A DNA stretch of 64,000 bases from Bradyrhizobium lablabi (GCF_900141755.1 NZ_LT670844.1:7598501-7662500), one strand, 5' to 3'. Shown: positions 1-8,866, numbered from the stretch's first letter. Numbers and translations are program-made. Notes: generated from the letters alone by a model not told the origin.

Positions 1-73
1 ATTTGAGAAAGAGGATGACGCGCTGCAATGGATCAAGGAGAAGTCGCAAGCTTGGTTGCTTGAGCATAAATAA
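1..73 (+). CDS. C-terminal end of an unidentified protein (partial)
   Basis: An open frame enters from the left edge and stops with TAA at 71-73, giving the last 23 residues of a protein whose start lies outside the window. The tail (ending LLEHK) is acidic and helical in character. It resembles the ends of small STAS/SEC14-like cytosolic proteins, but 23 residues are too few to assign a family. It runs towards the next gene, which is on the opposite strand and ends at 75. Confidence 0.4.
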   Translation, partial: FEKEDDALQWIKEKSQAWLLEHK

Positions 74-74
74 C

Positions 75-899
75 TTATTTGTCTCCCAAGACTTGGGATG
101 ATTCGATTTCAGTACGCTTCTGTTTAAGTGCCGGCATTACCTTCTTGAGATAAATTTCGAAATCCTGGTTCGCGCTGCGCAGTTCGAACATACTCATGTC
201 ACGGTCTAGAAGTTGAGTAAAATACGAAGGCTGAACAGCGCTTTTGAAAAGCTCGATTGTGCTGATCATATTTTTGGACGCGTTTGTTTCATTGAGACCA
301 TTAAACATTGGTTTCTGTTGCAGCACTTGAACTATGTCAGGGTGATATTCCCATTTCTTTAGCAGCCCAGATAAGTTGTTAAATGCTGTCTCAACATTTT
401 TCGCGTGGTCACTGAGCCTTTGCGGAGTGCCATCCCCTATTGTGGATACAAGGTTGATGAGCATCGTGTGCCCCTCCGCAAATGCCGGTGAGATTTGAGT
501 GGCGAACACATTGTAGATTTCATCTATCGCCCGTAGTCGCTGCTCTTTTTCATATGCGGTATATCGCCTAGGTGGTTGGGGCTCGGCAGCGAGAGGCGGC
601 GCAACTTGCGGTGGGAGAGCACGGATAATTTCCGGGCTTGGCATTACCCACAATGCGGCCGAAAGGCCGCCACTAAGCCCTAATGCAAGCCAAAGCCACC
701 ATCGTCTTTGTAATGGTTGCCAACCTGCGATCATGCGACGACACCAGTTGATAACCTGCGGGTGGTCCGCAAATCGATCGAGATAAGTGTCGTGGCCCCT
801 CTTTGAAGCATATGTTCTGATGTTGGCGCTGATAATCGAGCTAATGACAGCCAAGACAAGGAAAGAAAAAATGCCTGTGGCAATTCCGCGAAAAGACAT
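75..899 (-). CDS. Membrane protein of unknown function, two N-terminal membrane segments
   Basis: I do not recognise a family. The chosen ATG at 899 has a good Shine-Dalgarno (AGGAG about 8 nt upstream); in-frame ATGs at 920 and 980 lack one and would add a low-complexity leader. The 274-residue product begins with a hydrophobic segment (about residues 4-26, GIFSFLVLAVISS), then a basic loop with RRMIAGW and a second hydrophobic segment (about 66-85, WWLWLALGLSGG). A Pro/Ala-rich linker follows, then a soluble helical region of about 175 residues rich in Gln and Lys. The topology suggests an inner-membrane protein with a large soluble C-terminal domain. Base composition is more AT-rich than the neighbouring core genes, which may indicate acquired DNA. 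Confidence 0.7.
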   Translation of the reverse strand: MSFRGIATGIFSFLVLAVISSIISANIRTYASKRGHDTYLDRFADHPQVINWCRRMIAGWQPLQRRWWLWLALGLSGGLSAALWVMPSPEIIRALPPQVAPPLAAEPQPPRRYTAYEKEQRLRAIDEIYNVFATQISPAFAEGHTMLINLVSTIGDGTPQRLSDHAKNVETAFNNLSGLLKKWEYHPDIVQVLQQKPMFNGLNETNASKNMISTIELFKSAVQPSYFTQLLDRDMSMFELRSANQDFEIYLKKVMPALKQKRTEIESSQVLGDK

Positions 900-1059
900 G
901 CGCACGTCTCCTGCCGCCATGGGGGGCTCCCAGAGCCGATAGGGGCGTGGTCTGCAACTATCACAATTTCCTCCGATCAATTGGAGGTAGTCGATCCAGT
1001 CAAGAATTAACCACAGGGGTTATTTTCCAAACTGACCCACTACCGCCTCTTGACTTCAA

Positions 1060-1092
1060 GAACAAATAAGGAACAATGTTCTTCTTATGTTC
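1060..1092 (+). promoter_or_regulatory. Two LexA (SOS) boxes in opposite orientation
   Basis: GAAC-N7-GAAC lies at 1060-1074 and GTTC-N7-GTTC at 1078-1092, three bases apart. GTTC-N7-GTTC is the LexA operator of alphaproteobacteria, and the first box is the same motif on the other strand. A TTGACT hexamer at 1050-1055 could be the -35 element, which places the boxes over the spacer and -10 region where a repressor would block transcription. The nearest start codon downstream is the 32-residue peptide at 1111, then dnaE. Confidence 0.8.
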
Positions 1093-1110
1093 CGCATTGA
1101 GGAGTCAGCC

Positions 1111-1209
1111 ATGTTGAAGATGTTCGTGGAAGAAGCGGCGGCGCTGGCGTCGATCGCCCTGTTCGTCGGGATGATCGCGGTCTGGGCGCAATTGATCCCG
1201 CAGCTCTGA
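1111..1209 (+). CDS. 32-residue SOS-controlled membrane peptide, SidA-like candidate
   Basis: ATG at 1111 follows GAGGAG (1099-1104). The product begins MLKMFVEEAAALASI and ends AVWAQLIPQL: a short acidic N-terminus and a single hydrophobic helix (about residues 10-29). It starts 19 bp after a double LexA box and is followed by dnaE in the same direction. Caulobacter SidA is a 29-residue inner-membrane peptide induced by DNA damage that blocks division through FtsW/FtsN, and from memory it also sits next to dnaE. Length, topology, SOS control and position all match, so I infer a SidA-type division inhibitor. There is too little sequence to prove homology by eye. Confidence 0.65.
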   Translation: MLKMFVEEAAALASIALFVGMIAVWAQLIPQL

Positions 1210-1377
1210 GGGGCGGGCAGGCAGGGCGGCGAGGCGTTCGGCTTGGGGAAAAGCCGGACGGCGGGTCACAATCGCGCCTTCCGCGTGGACTCAATCCTCC
1301 CGAGGCATCACCATTGCGGAGCGAGTCGGCCCTCCAAAGGTGGCGCGCTCCCTCAAGCCCTGTGATCGCCTGCCTCC

Positions 1378-4300
1378 ATGACCCAAAAACCGTCGGCCAT
1401 GTCCAACGCCGGATTTGTCCATCTCCACGTCCATTCGGCCTATTCGCTTCTGAAAGGGTCGATCAAGATCCAAAAACTCGGCGAATTGGCAAAAGCCGAT
1501 CGCCAGCCGGCCTTGGCGCTGACCGATACCGACAACATGTTCGGGGCGCTGGAATTCTCCGACAAGATGGCCGGCTACGGCATCCAGCCGATCATCGGCT
1601 GCGAGCTTGCGGTCGATTTTGGCGACCAGGATCCCAATGCGCGCAATGCGCTGGCGGCGACCCCGTCGCGGATCGTGCTGCTGGCGGCGCGAGAACGCGG
1701 CTATCGCAGCCTGATGCGGCTCAATTCGCGGGCCTTCCTGGAGACGCCGACCCATCAGTCTCCCCACATAAAATTCGAATGGCTGCAGGGCGAGGCCGAG
1801 GACCTGATCGCGCTGACCGGCGGCCCCGACGGGCCGATCTCGCTCGCGCTCCACGCCGATCAAGCAGGTCTCGCGGCAAGTCGCTGTGAGGCCCTGGCGA
1901 GCCTGTTCGGCGACCGCCTCTATATCGAACTGCAGCGCCACGGCGTCGACAGAGAGCGCCGCGTCGAGGCCGGCCTGATCGATCTCGCCTACACCAAAGG
2001 CTTTCCGCTGGTCGCGACCAACGAGCCGTATTTTGCGACCTCGGACGATTACGAGGCGCACGACGCGCTTCTATGCATCGCCGGCGGGCGGCTGATCGCC
2101 GACACCGACCGCGATCAGCTCTCGCCGGATCACCGCTTCAAGACCCGCGCCGAGATGGCGGTGCTGTTTGCCGACGTGCCGGAGGCGCTTGCCTCCACCG
2201 TCGAGATTGCGGAGCGCTGCGCGTTCCGCCCGGTCACGCGCAAGCCGATCCTGCCGCGCTTTACCGTCGGCGCCGGTGCCAACGCCGCCGACGCGCAGAG
2301 CGACGAGGCCGCCGAACTGCACCGCCAGGCCGAGGAGGGGCTGAACCGCCGCCTGAAAATCCACGGCCTCGCCAAGGGCACCACCGACGAAGATTACCGC
2401 GCCCGGCTCGCCTTCGAGCTCGATGTCATCACCCGTATGAATTATGCGGGCTACTTCCTGATCGTCGCGGATTTTATCAAATGGGCGAAATCCGAGGGCA
2501 TTCCGGTGGGTCCCGGCCGCGGCTCCGGCGCGGGCTCGCTGGTGGCGTATGCGCTGACCATCACCGATCTCGATCCGATCCAGTTTGGCCTCTTGTTCGA
2601 GCGGTTTCTTAATCCGGAACGCGTGTCGATGCCGGACTTCGACATCGATTTCTGCCAGGACGGCCGCGACCGGGTGATCCGCTATGTGCAGCAGCGCTAT
2701 GGCCGCGATCAGGTCGCCCAGATCATCACCTTCGGCACCCTGCAGGCGCGCGGCGTGCTGCGCGACGTCGGGCGCGTGCTGCAGATGCCCTATGGCCAGG
2801 TCGACAAACTGACAAAACTGGTGCCGCAGAATCCGGCCGCGCCGGTGACGCTTGCGGCCGCGATCGCGAGCGAACCAAAACTGCAGGCATTTCGCGACGA
2901 GGATCCGGTGGTGGCGCGCGCCTTCGACATCGCGCAGCGCCTCGAAGGCCTGACCCGGCACGCCTCCACCCACGCCGCGGGTATCGTGATCGGCGACAGA
3001 CCTTTAAGCGAACTGGTGCCGCTCTATCGCGATCCGAAATCCGACATGCCGGTCACCCAATTCAACATGAAATGGGTCGAGCCGGCAGGGCTAGTAAAAT
3101 TCGACTTCCTCGGGCTGAAGACGCTGACGGTGCTCGATCTTGCCGTAAAGCTGTTGAAGCGGCGCGGCATCGAGCTCGATCTGGCGCGGTTGCCGCTCGA
3201 CGATGCGCCGAGCTACGCGATGCTGGCAAAGGGCGATGTGGTCGGTGTGTTCCAGGTGGAAAGCCAGGGCATGCGGCGCGCGCTGGTCGACATGCGGCCC
3301 GACCGTTTCGAGGACATCATCGCGCTGGTGGCGCTGTATCGCCCGGGTCCGATGGCGAACATTCCGACCTATTGCGCGCGCAAGCATGGCGACGAGGAGC
3401 CGGAATATCTCCACCCCATGCTCGAGCCGATCCTGAAGGAGACGTTCGGCGTCATCATCTATCAGGAACAGGTGATGCAGATCGCGCAGGTGATGGCCGG
3501 CTATTCGCTCGGCGAAGCCGATCTGTTGCGCCGCGCGATGGGCAAGAAAATCCGTAAAGAGATGGAGCAGCAGCGCGAACGCTTTGTCACAGGCTCCGTC
3601 GAACGCGGCATCGCGCGCGGGCAGGCGGATACGATCTTCGAGCTGTTGGCAAAATTCGCCGACTATGGCTTCAACAAGAGCCATGCCGCGGCCTATGCGC
3701 TGCTGTCGTATCAGACCGCCTACATGAAGGCGCATCATCCCGTCGAATTTTTGGCGGCGTCGATGACGCTCGACCTCAACAACACCGACAAGCTCTCGGA
3801 ATTTCGCGCCGAAGCGCAGCGGCTCGGGATCAAGGTCGAGGCGCCCTCGGTCAATCGCTCCAGCGCCACGTTCGAGGTCGCCGACGGCACCATCTATTAC
3901 GCGCTGGCGGCTCTCAAGGGCGTCGGCCAGCAGGCGGTCGAACTGATCGTGGAAGCGCGCAAGAATGGATTGTTCACCTCGCTCGCCGATTTCGCCTCCC
4001 GCGTAAATCCGCGCGCGATCAACAAGCGCGTGATCGAGAGCCTGGCCGCGGCTGGCGCGTTCGACAGCCTCGATTCCAATCGCGCGCGGGTGTTCGCGGG
4101 CTCAGAGGCGATCCTGGCCGCCTGCCAGCGCAGCCACGAGGCCGCGACCATCGGGCAGAACGACATGTTCGGCGGCGCGGCGGATGCACCGACCATCATG
4201 CTGCCGCAGGTCGAGCCGTGGCTGCCGGCCGAACGGCTGCGGCGCGAATATGACGCCATCGGCTTCTTCCTGTCGGGCCATCCGCTCGACGATTACGCGA

Positions 4301-4908
4301 CCGTGCTGAAACGGTTGCGGGTGCAGTCGTGGGCGGAATTTTCTCGCGCGGTCAAAACCGGCGCGACCGCCGGCAAGGTGGCGGCAACTGTCGTCTCGCG
4401 GATGGAACGGCGCACCAAGACCGGCAACAAGATGGGCATCATGGGCCTGTCCGATCCGACCGGCCATTTCGAGGCGGTGCTGTTCTCCGAAGGGCTCGCG
4501 CAATATCGCGACGTGCTGGAGCCGGGCGCTGCCGTGTTGTTGCAGCTCGGCGCCGAGCTGCAAGGCGAAGACGTTCGCGCCCGCGTGCTGCACGCCGAGC
4601 CGCTCGATGATGCCGCCGCGAAAACCCAAAAAGGTCTTCGGATTTTCGTCCGCGATACCAAGCCGCTCGAATCCATCGCCAGGCGCTTGCAGATGCCCGA
4701 GGCAGGGCCGCAAGGCGCCGCCGCGCGCAGCCCGCAGGCAAAGCTGGCTGCGCCTTCCGGTGGGGCCGACGGCGATGTCTCGCTGGTGATGATGCTCGAC
4801 CTCGAAACCGAGGTGGAAATGAAACTTCCTGGCCGCTTCAAGGTCTCACCGCAGATTGCCGGCGCGATCAAGGCGGTCTCGGGCGTGGTCGACGTGCAAA
4901 CGCTTTAA
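1378..4908 (+). CDS. dnaE: DNA polymerase III alpha subunit
   Basis: Replicative DNA polymerase of the C family, 1176 residues. The N-terminal PHP domain starts with FVHLHVHSAYSLL (HLHVHS at residues 15-20). The catalytic palm contains PDFDIDF at 419-425 with the acidic residues that bind metal. Helix-hairpin-helix and OB-fold regions follow, and the C-terminus ends GVVDVQTL. The length fits the replicative DnaE1 type rather than the shorter SOS mutagenesis DnaE2, and no imuA/imuB genes are nearby. ATG 1378 gives MTQKPSAMSNAG; an alternative ATG lies at 1399. It probably shares the LexA-controlled promoter upstream of the small peptide, which would make it SOS-responsive. Confidence 0.97.
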   Translation: MTQKPSAMSNAGFVHLHVHSAYSLLKGSIKIQKLGELAKADRQPALALTDTDNMFGALEFSDKMAGYGIQPIIGCELAVDFGDQDPNARNALAATPSRIVLLAARERGYRSLMRLNSRAFLETPTHQSPHIKFEWLQGEAEDLIALTGGPDGPISLALHADQAGLAASRCEALASLFGDRLYIELQRHGVDRERRVEAGLIDLAYTKGFPLVATNEPYFATSDDYEAHDALLCIAGGRLIADTDRDQLSPDHRFKTRAEMAVLFADVPEALASTVEIAERCAFRPVTRKPILPRFTVGAGANAADAQSDEAAELHRQAEEGLNRRLKIHGLAKGTTDEDYRARLAFELDVITRMNYAGYFLIVADFIKWAKSEGIPVGPGRGSGAGSLVAYALTITDLDPIQFGLLFERFLNPERVSMPDFDIDFCQDGRDRVIRYVQQRYGRDQVAQIITFGTLQARGVLRDVGRVLQMPYGQVDKLTKLVPQNPAAPVTLAAAIASEPKLQAFRDEDPVVARAFDIAQRLEGLTRHASTHAAGIVIGDRPLSELVPLYRDPKSDMPVTQFNMKWVEPAGLVKFDFLGLKTLTVLDLAVKLLKRRGIELDLARLPLDDAPSYAMLAKGDVVGVFQVESQGMRRALVDMRPDRFEDIIALVALYRPGPMANIPTYCARKHGDEEPEYLHPMLEPILKETFGVIIYQEQVMQIAQVMAGYSLGEADLLRRAMGKKIRKEMEQQRERFVTGSVERGIARGQADTIFELLAKFADYGFNKSHAAAYALLSYQTAYMKAHHPVEFLAASMTLDLNNTDKLSEFRAEAQRLGIKVEAPSVNRSSATFEVADGTIYYALAALKGVGQQAVELIVEARKNGLFTSLADFASRVNPRAINKRVIESLAAAGAFDSLDSNRARVFAGSEAILAACQRSHEAATIGQNDMFGGAADAPTIMLPQVEPWLPAERLRREYDAIGFFLSGHPLDDYATVLKRLRVQSWAEFSRAVKTGATAGKVAATVVSRMERRTKTGNKMGIMGLSDPTGHFEAVLFSEGLAQYRDVLEPGAAVLLQLGAELQGEDVRARVLHAEPLDDAAAKTQKGLRIFVRDTKPLESIARRLQMPEAGPQGAAARSPQAKLAAPSGGADGDVSLVMMLDLETEVEMKLPGRFKVSPQIAGAIKAVSGVVDVQTL

Positions 4909-4940
4909 AGCCTGATTCAACTCAGCTGAAATCAGGCTTT
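4907..4940 (+). terminator. Terminator after dnaE
   Basis: Inverted repeat AAAGCCTGATT / AATCAGGCTTT (11-bp arms at 4907-4917 and 4930-4940) overlaps the dnaE stop codon. A T-run follows a few bases later (4951-4955). A similar hairpin closes ctpA at 53987-54019. Confidence 0.65.
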
Positions 4941-4959
4941 AAAGGTATCCTTTTTGTTT

Positions 4960-5003
4960 GAGCATGATCGGAAAGCCGGTTTCCACTTTTCCGGATCATG
5001 CTC
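4960..5003. repeat. REP-type palindrome (GAGCATGATC family)
   Basis: Outer arms GAGCATGATC (4960-4969) and GATCATGCTC (4994-5003) enclose an internal GGAAAGCCGG/CCACTTTTCC segment. This matches, from memory, a very abundant intergenic palindrome of Rhizobiales. It lies between the dnaE terminator and the carbonic anhydrase start. Confidence 0.75.
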
Positions 5004-5019
5004 CAGAGCGGAGTTTCCG

Positions 5020-5754
5020 ATGTGCGAGATGTGCCCCCAAAAAGCTACTCTCCGCTTCGGACCTTCCCGGCGCGGCCTGCTGCTCGGTGCGGCGTCGCTG
5101 CTTCTTTGCAACGCCGCCGTCGCCAAGGAAAAAGAAAAGGAAAAGAAGCCGCCCAAGCCTGAGAACGTGCTGTCGCCCGATGCAGCGCTCAAGCGGCTCA
5201 TGAAAGGAAATGAGCGCTACGCCGAGGGCGAATCGCGGCGCCACGATTTCAAGCGTGAGAGAGAGGCCTTGGTCGGAGGTCAAAATCCTTTCGCCGCCAT
5301 CCTGAGCTGCGCCGATTCCCGCATCGCGCCGGAATACGCCTTCGATACCGGCCGGGGCGATCTCTTCGTTTGCCGCGTGGCTGGCAACTTCGCCAGTGAA
5401 GAGACGATCGCCAGCCTGGAATATGCCGTCGCCGTGCTGAATACGCCCCTTATCCTGGTGCTAGGCCACGAGGCCTGCGGCGCCGTCGATGCGACCATAA
5501 AATCGCTCAAGGACGGTACGACGTTGCCGGGGCACATGCCCTCGCTGGTCGAAGCGATCGCCCCCGCGGTGAAGGCCGTATCCCAGCAAGGCGGCGATAC
5601 ACTCACAAAGGCTATCCGCCAGAATGTGGTCGACAACGTCGCCAAGCTGCGCTCGGCAACGCCGATCCTCAGCGCCGCGGTCGAGCAGGGCAAGATCAAG
5701 GTGGTCGGCGGCATCTACCGGCTGAAGGACGGCGAAGTTGATATGGTCGCCTGA
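5020..5754 (+). CDS. Beta-class carbonic anhydrase, Tat-exported
   Basis: Reversible hydration of CO2 to bicarbonate. The start at 5020 (MCEMCPQ) puts a twin-arginine signal near the N-terminus: SRRGLLLGAASLLL (residues 16-29), followed by a Lys/Glu-rich linker. The zinc site of beta-carbonic anhydrases is complete: C97-x-D99-x-R101 (CADSR) and H150-x2-C153 (GHEAC). Length is 244 residues. An upstream in-frame ATG at 4954 would place the Tat motif about 40 residues in and runs through the REP palindrome, so I reject it. Export to the periplasm is inferred from the signal. The gene stands alone between dnaE and the caspase-like gene. Confidence 0.9.
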   Translation: MCEMCPQKATLRFGPSRRGLLLGAASLLLCNAAVAKEKEKEKKPPKPENVLSPDAALKRLMKGNERYAEGESRRHDFKREREALVGGQNPFAAILSCADSRIAPEYAFDTGRGDLFVCRVAGNFASEETIASLEYAVAVLNTPLILVLGHEACGAVDATIKSLKDGTTLPGHMPSLVEAIAPAVKAVSQQGGDTLTKAIRQNVVDNVAKLRSATPILSAAVEQGKIKVVGGIYRLKDGEVDMVA

Positions 5755-5986
5755 GGGGCGACCTGCGTATAATGCGGTACCGTTGGCGGGCAACCTCGCG
5801 CGGAGCCGCAAGGGACGGGGAACCCGCTGATCCCAGTCAATTGCTGCATGTGCGCGCCGCTCGCGCGTCATGCATCGCGGTCACGGCCACGCCTTAATGG
5901 CAGCGCTTTTCGTTCAAGCGGCGTTCAGCTAATTGCGCGCCCAATGCGCGCGGATGTCGCAATTGAACCTTGAGCGGACAAAGATC

Positions 5987-8620
5987 ATGTGCGGGACCAA
6001 GAGCTCTTCAATTTTTTCGCTATGCCTGATGCTGTTTGTGACCCTTCCGGGGATCGTGAGTTCCGCCAGCGCCCAGCAGCAGGAAAAGCGCATCGCGCTG
6101 GTGGTCGGCGACGGTGCCTACGCCAAGGGGCAGCTTGCGACCGCGGCCAACGATGCCGGCCTGATCGCGCAGACCCTGCAGGCGGCCGGCTTCGACGTGG
6201 TCGGGGCCCGTGACCTCGACGCTGACACCCTGCGCGGAAGCTTTCGCGATTTCATCCAGAAGGCCCAGGCGTCAGGTCCGGGCACGGTCGCGATGGTCTA
6301 TCTGTCCGGCTACGGCATGCAGCTCGCCGGCGAGAATTATTTCATCCCGGTCGATTCCTCGCTGAGCCGCGACGTCGACATTCCCGTCGAAGGATTGCGG
6401 ATCTCTGACTACACCCGCCAGCTCGCATCGCTGCCGCTGAAGGCCTCGATCGTGGTGCTCGACGCGGCGCGCCAGCAGCCCTTCATCGAGGGCGGCCAGC
6501 CGATCGCGGGCGGCCTTTCGCTGGTCGAGCCGGATCCGCACATGCTGATCGCGTTCAACGCCGCACCGGGCACGGTCGCTCCCAACGAGCAGGGGAACTA
6601 TGGCGTTTACGCCCAGTCGCTCGCCGAGATGATCCGCACCGGCGGACTGCCGCTGCCGGAGGTGTTCAACCGCTTGCGGCTGCGCGTCAACGAGGCCAGC
6701 AAAGGCGCGCAAGTGCCATGGGACGCCGAGAAGATCGACGCGCCGTTCATGTTCTTCGATCGCGCGCCGGATGCGCCCGCGCCGCCACCGCAGGACCAGG
6801 TCGCGGCGATCAGGAGCAAGCCGATCCGCGATCTCGGGGTGCAGGATGCCTATGCCGCGGCGCTCGAACGCGACACGCTGCCTGCTTATGAGGATTTCCT
6901 GGCCGCCTATCCCGGCGATCCCCTCGCCAGACGGGTCCGCGCCATCGTCGCCGCGCGGCGCGAGGCAATCACCTGGCTGCGTACCTACCGGAACGATACG
7001 CCGCAGGCCTACTGGTCGTATCTGCGGCGCTATCCGCGCGGGCCCCATGCCTGGGACGCCCGTCGCCGCCTCGCCATCCTCACCGCGCCGCTGGAGCCGC
7101 CGCCGGCATTCGCCGTGATCGATTATGACGTGCCGCCGCCGCCGCCCGATGAGATCGTCTATGTCGATAGGCCCGTGCTGGTGTTCAGCGATCCCGAGTT
7201 CGACTTTGTGCCGCCACCGCCGCCGCCGGTATTCTTCCTGCCGCCGCCGCCACCGGATTTTGTCATCCTGGCGCCGCCGATCGTGGCGGTCGGGCTGTTC
7301 GTCCTGCCGCAGCCGTACTTTGTGCCGATCCCGGTCTATTGCCAGACGCCGGTCTATGTGTCGCCGCCGCCGAACAACATCATCTTCGCCAATATCCACA
7401 ACACGACCGTCATCAACAACGTCATCAACCAGCCGCCTCCGGTCGCGCCGGCGGCACCGGCTGCTGCCGCCACGCCGGGCGCTCCCGCGACCCCGGGCGC
7501 CCCCGCGACCCCGGGTGCTCCCGCTACCGCTGGGGCTCCCACCGCCCAACCCGGAGCTGTGTCGGCAGCCGCAAAGGGCGGACCGGGGCAGGGCACTGTG
7601 ACGGCGGCGGTCACCACCGGTGCGCAGGTTCAGACACCGCTGACGGTGAAGAACAAGGCCATGGCGATCCAGAGAGGGGATCAGGCGGCGCCGCAGAGCA
7701 CAATAATCAATGGAACAGCAAAGTCTGCTGGAATTGCGAGCGTACAGTCCGGTCAGAAGGCGACGACATCGACGACGCTGCAGACAAACACAGCCCCTAA
7801 CTCGCTGAAGGACAAAACCCTGCCGGGCATGGGAGCTACTCCCTTGCCGAAGGGCGCGAACGATTCCACGCCGGGCCTGGCGAACCCAAGTACGAAGCCC
7901 GGTCCTGAAAACAAATCGGCGACGACAAGCCCGACCACCTCTCCGGCGGGGGCGGCGTCCGGTGCCGGAGCTGCGGGGAGCCCGAAAACGCTGGGCACCA
8001 CGGGACCTGCTCAGGGCGTGACAGCCCCCAGTGGGAAGCCCACCCCTGAAACCAAATCGGCGACGACGACCCCGTTGACGACATCGCCGACGGGGCCGGC
8101 CTCTGGTGCCGGAGCTGCGGGGAGCCCGAAAACGCTGGGTACCACCGGACCTGCTCAGGGCGTGACAACCCCCAGTGGGAAACCCACCCCTGAAACCAAA
8201 TCGGCGACGACGACCCCGTTGACGACATCTCCGACGGGGGCGGCGTCCCGTGCCGGAGCTGGAGGCACCCCGAAAACGTTGGAAATGGGCCGAAAACCAA
8301 AGGAAGTTCTGCCGCCACCACCGTCAGCGAAACCTGCTGCGGCGCCGCCAAAACCGCCGCCGCCGGTCGCACATGTTGAACCCACGCACCGGGTTGCGCC
8401 GCCGCCTCCACCGCCGCCGCGCCCGGCACCGCAGGTCGCAAGACCGGCACCGCCACCGCCGCCTCGTCCGGCCCCGCCGCCGCCTCCGCCGCCGCATCCG
8501 GTGGCTCAGGCCGTCCGTCCGGCGCCGCCCCCACCGCCACCGCGGCCAGCTCCTCCGCCACCGCCGAAGCCGGCACCCGCGGCAGCCAAGAAATGTCCGC
8601 CGAACGTGCCGAAATGCTGA
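5987..8620 (+). CDS. Secreted pseudo-caspase (C14 fold) with Pro-rich tail
   Basis: The start at 5987 gives a clear signal peptide (MCGTKSSSIFSLCLML ... SASAQQQ); ATG 5954 and TTG 5933 upstream are less likely. Residues 34-270 form a caspase/metacaspase p20-like domain (KRIALVVGDGAY, YLSGYGMQ, ENYFIPVD, VVLDAARQQPF). Active C14 enzymes have SGHG and DAC-R. Here the histidine is Tyr109 and the cysteine Ala161, so it cannot act as a cysteine protease. Then come a short helical region with repeated W/Y-R-R-Y-P motifs, a Pro/Val-rich segment, PGAPAT repeats, three 48-residue Thr/Pro/Gly repeats and a C-terminal poly-Pro region ending AKKCPPNVPKC. Total 877 residues. Probably periplasmic or envelope-anchored; role unknown. 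Confidence 0.85.
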   Translation: MCGTKSSSIFSLCLMLFVTLPGIVSSASAQQQEKRIALVVGDGAYAKGQLATAANDAGLIAQTLQAAGFDVVGARDLDADTLRGSFRDFIQKAQASGPGTVAMVYLSGYGMQLAGENYFIPVDSSLSRDVDIPVEGLRISDYTRQLASLPLKASIVVLDAARQQPFIEGGQPIAGGLSLVEPDPHMLIAFNAAPGTVAPNEQGNYGVYAQSLAEMIRTGGLPLPEVFNRLRLRVNEASKGAQVPWDAEKIDAPFMFFDRAPDAPAPPPQDQVAAIRSKPIRDLGVQDAYAAALERDTLPAYEDFLAAYPGDPLARRVRAIVAARREAITWLRTYRNDTPQAYWSYLRRYPRGPHAWDARRRLAILTAPLEPPPAFAVIDYDVPPPPPDEIVYVDRPVLVFSDPEFDFVPPPPPPVFFLPPPPPDFVILAPPIVAVGLFVLPQPYFVPIPVYCQTPVYVSPPPNNIIFANIHNTTVINNVINQPPPVAPAAPAAAATPGAPATPGAPATPGAPATAGAPTAQPGAVSAAAKGGPGQGTVTAAVTTGAQVQTPLTVKNKAMAIQRGDQAAPQSTIINGTAKSAGIASVQSGQKATTSTTLQTNTAPNSLKDKTLPGMGATPLPKGANDSTPGLANPSTKPGPENKSATTSPTTSPAGAASGAGAAGSPKTLGTTGPAQGVTAPSGKPTPETKSATTTPLTTSPTGPASGAGAAGSPKTLGTTGPAQGVTTPSGKPTPETKSATTTPLTTSPTGAASRAGAGGTPKTLEMGRKPKEVLPPPPSAKPAAAPPKPPPPVAHVEPTHRVAPPPPPPPRPAPQVARPAPPPPPRPAPPPPPPPHPVAQAVRPAPPPPPPRPAPPPPPKPAPAAAKKCPPNVPKC
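7890..8275 (+). repeat. 144-bp tandem repeat inside the pseudo-caspase gene
   Basis: The segment from GAAAACGCTGGG at 7984 recurs at 8128 and, diverged, at 8272: an exact period of 144 bp (48 codons). A partial copy lies upstream from about 7890. The encoded unit contains PKTLGTTGPAQGV and KPTPETKSATT. Being in frame, copy-number changes would alter tail length without breaking the gene. Confidence 0.85.
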
Positions 8621-8627
8621 AGACGGA

Positions 8628-8660
8628 TCCGGTCGGGCCGCAATTCGGGGCCTGACCGGA
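8628..8660 (+). terminator. Hairpin after the pseudo-caspase gene
   Basis: GC-rich inverted repeat TCCGGTCGGGCC / GGCCTGACCGGA (8628-8639 and 8649-8660), 8 bp after the stop codon. There is no clear T-run, so termination is plausible but not certain. Confidence 0.45.
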
Positions 8661-8728
8661 CGCTGCATGGGAATCGTCGACCGATGCGGAATCGGTTGCC
8701 TGAGGTGCCGAAAACCGGCCGTATTTCC

Positions 8729-8756
8729 TTGCTTCTCGCGAAAATACCGCTATATA
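8729..8756 (+). promoter_or_regulatory. Candidate sigma-70 promoter for rpsB-tsf
   Basis: TTGCTT (8729-8734) and TATATA (8751-8756) are 16 bp apart in the 246-bp gap before rpsB. The start codon is 111 bp beyond the -10 hexamer, leaving a leader in which S2 autoregulation could act. That last point is inference only. Confidence 0.5.
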
Positions 8757-8866
8757 CCGCGCCATCTCACACGGAAACATGGCTCAAAAGGCCGTCCGGT
8801 GGCAGCCGGGCCATAAGGCTCGTTTGCTCACACGTTTCCGGAGGAACCAACCGGAGAATTTTTAAC

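Noticed and set aside
5987..8620. Caspase-like gene as part of an anti-phage system
   Set aside because: Secreted, catalytic residues missing, and no nuclease, cyclase or toxin partner nearby.
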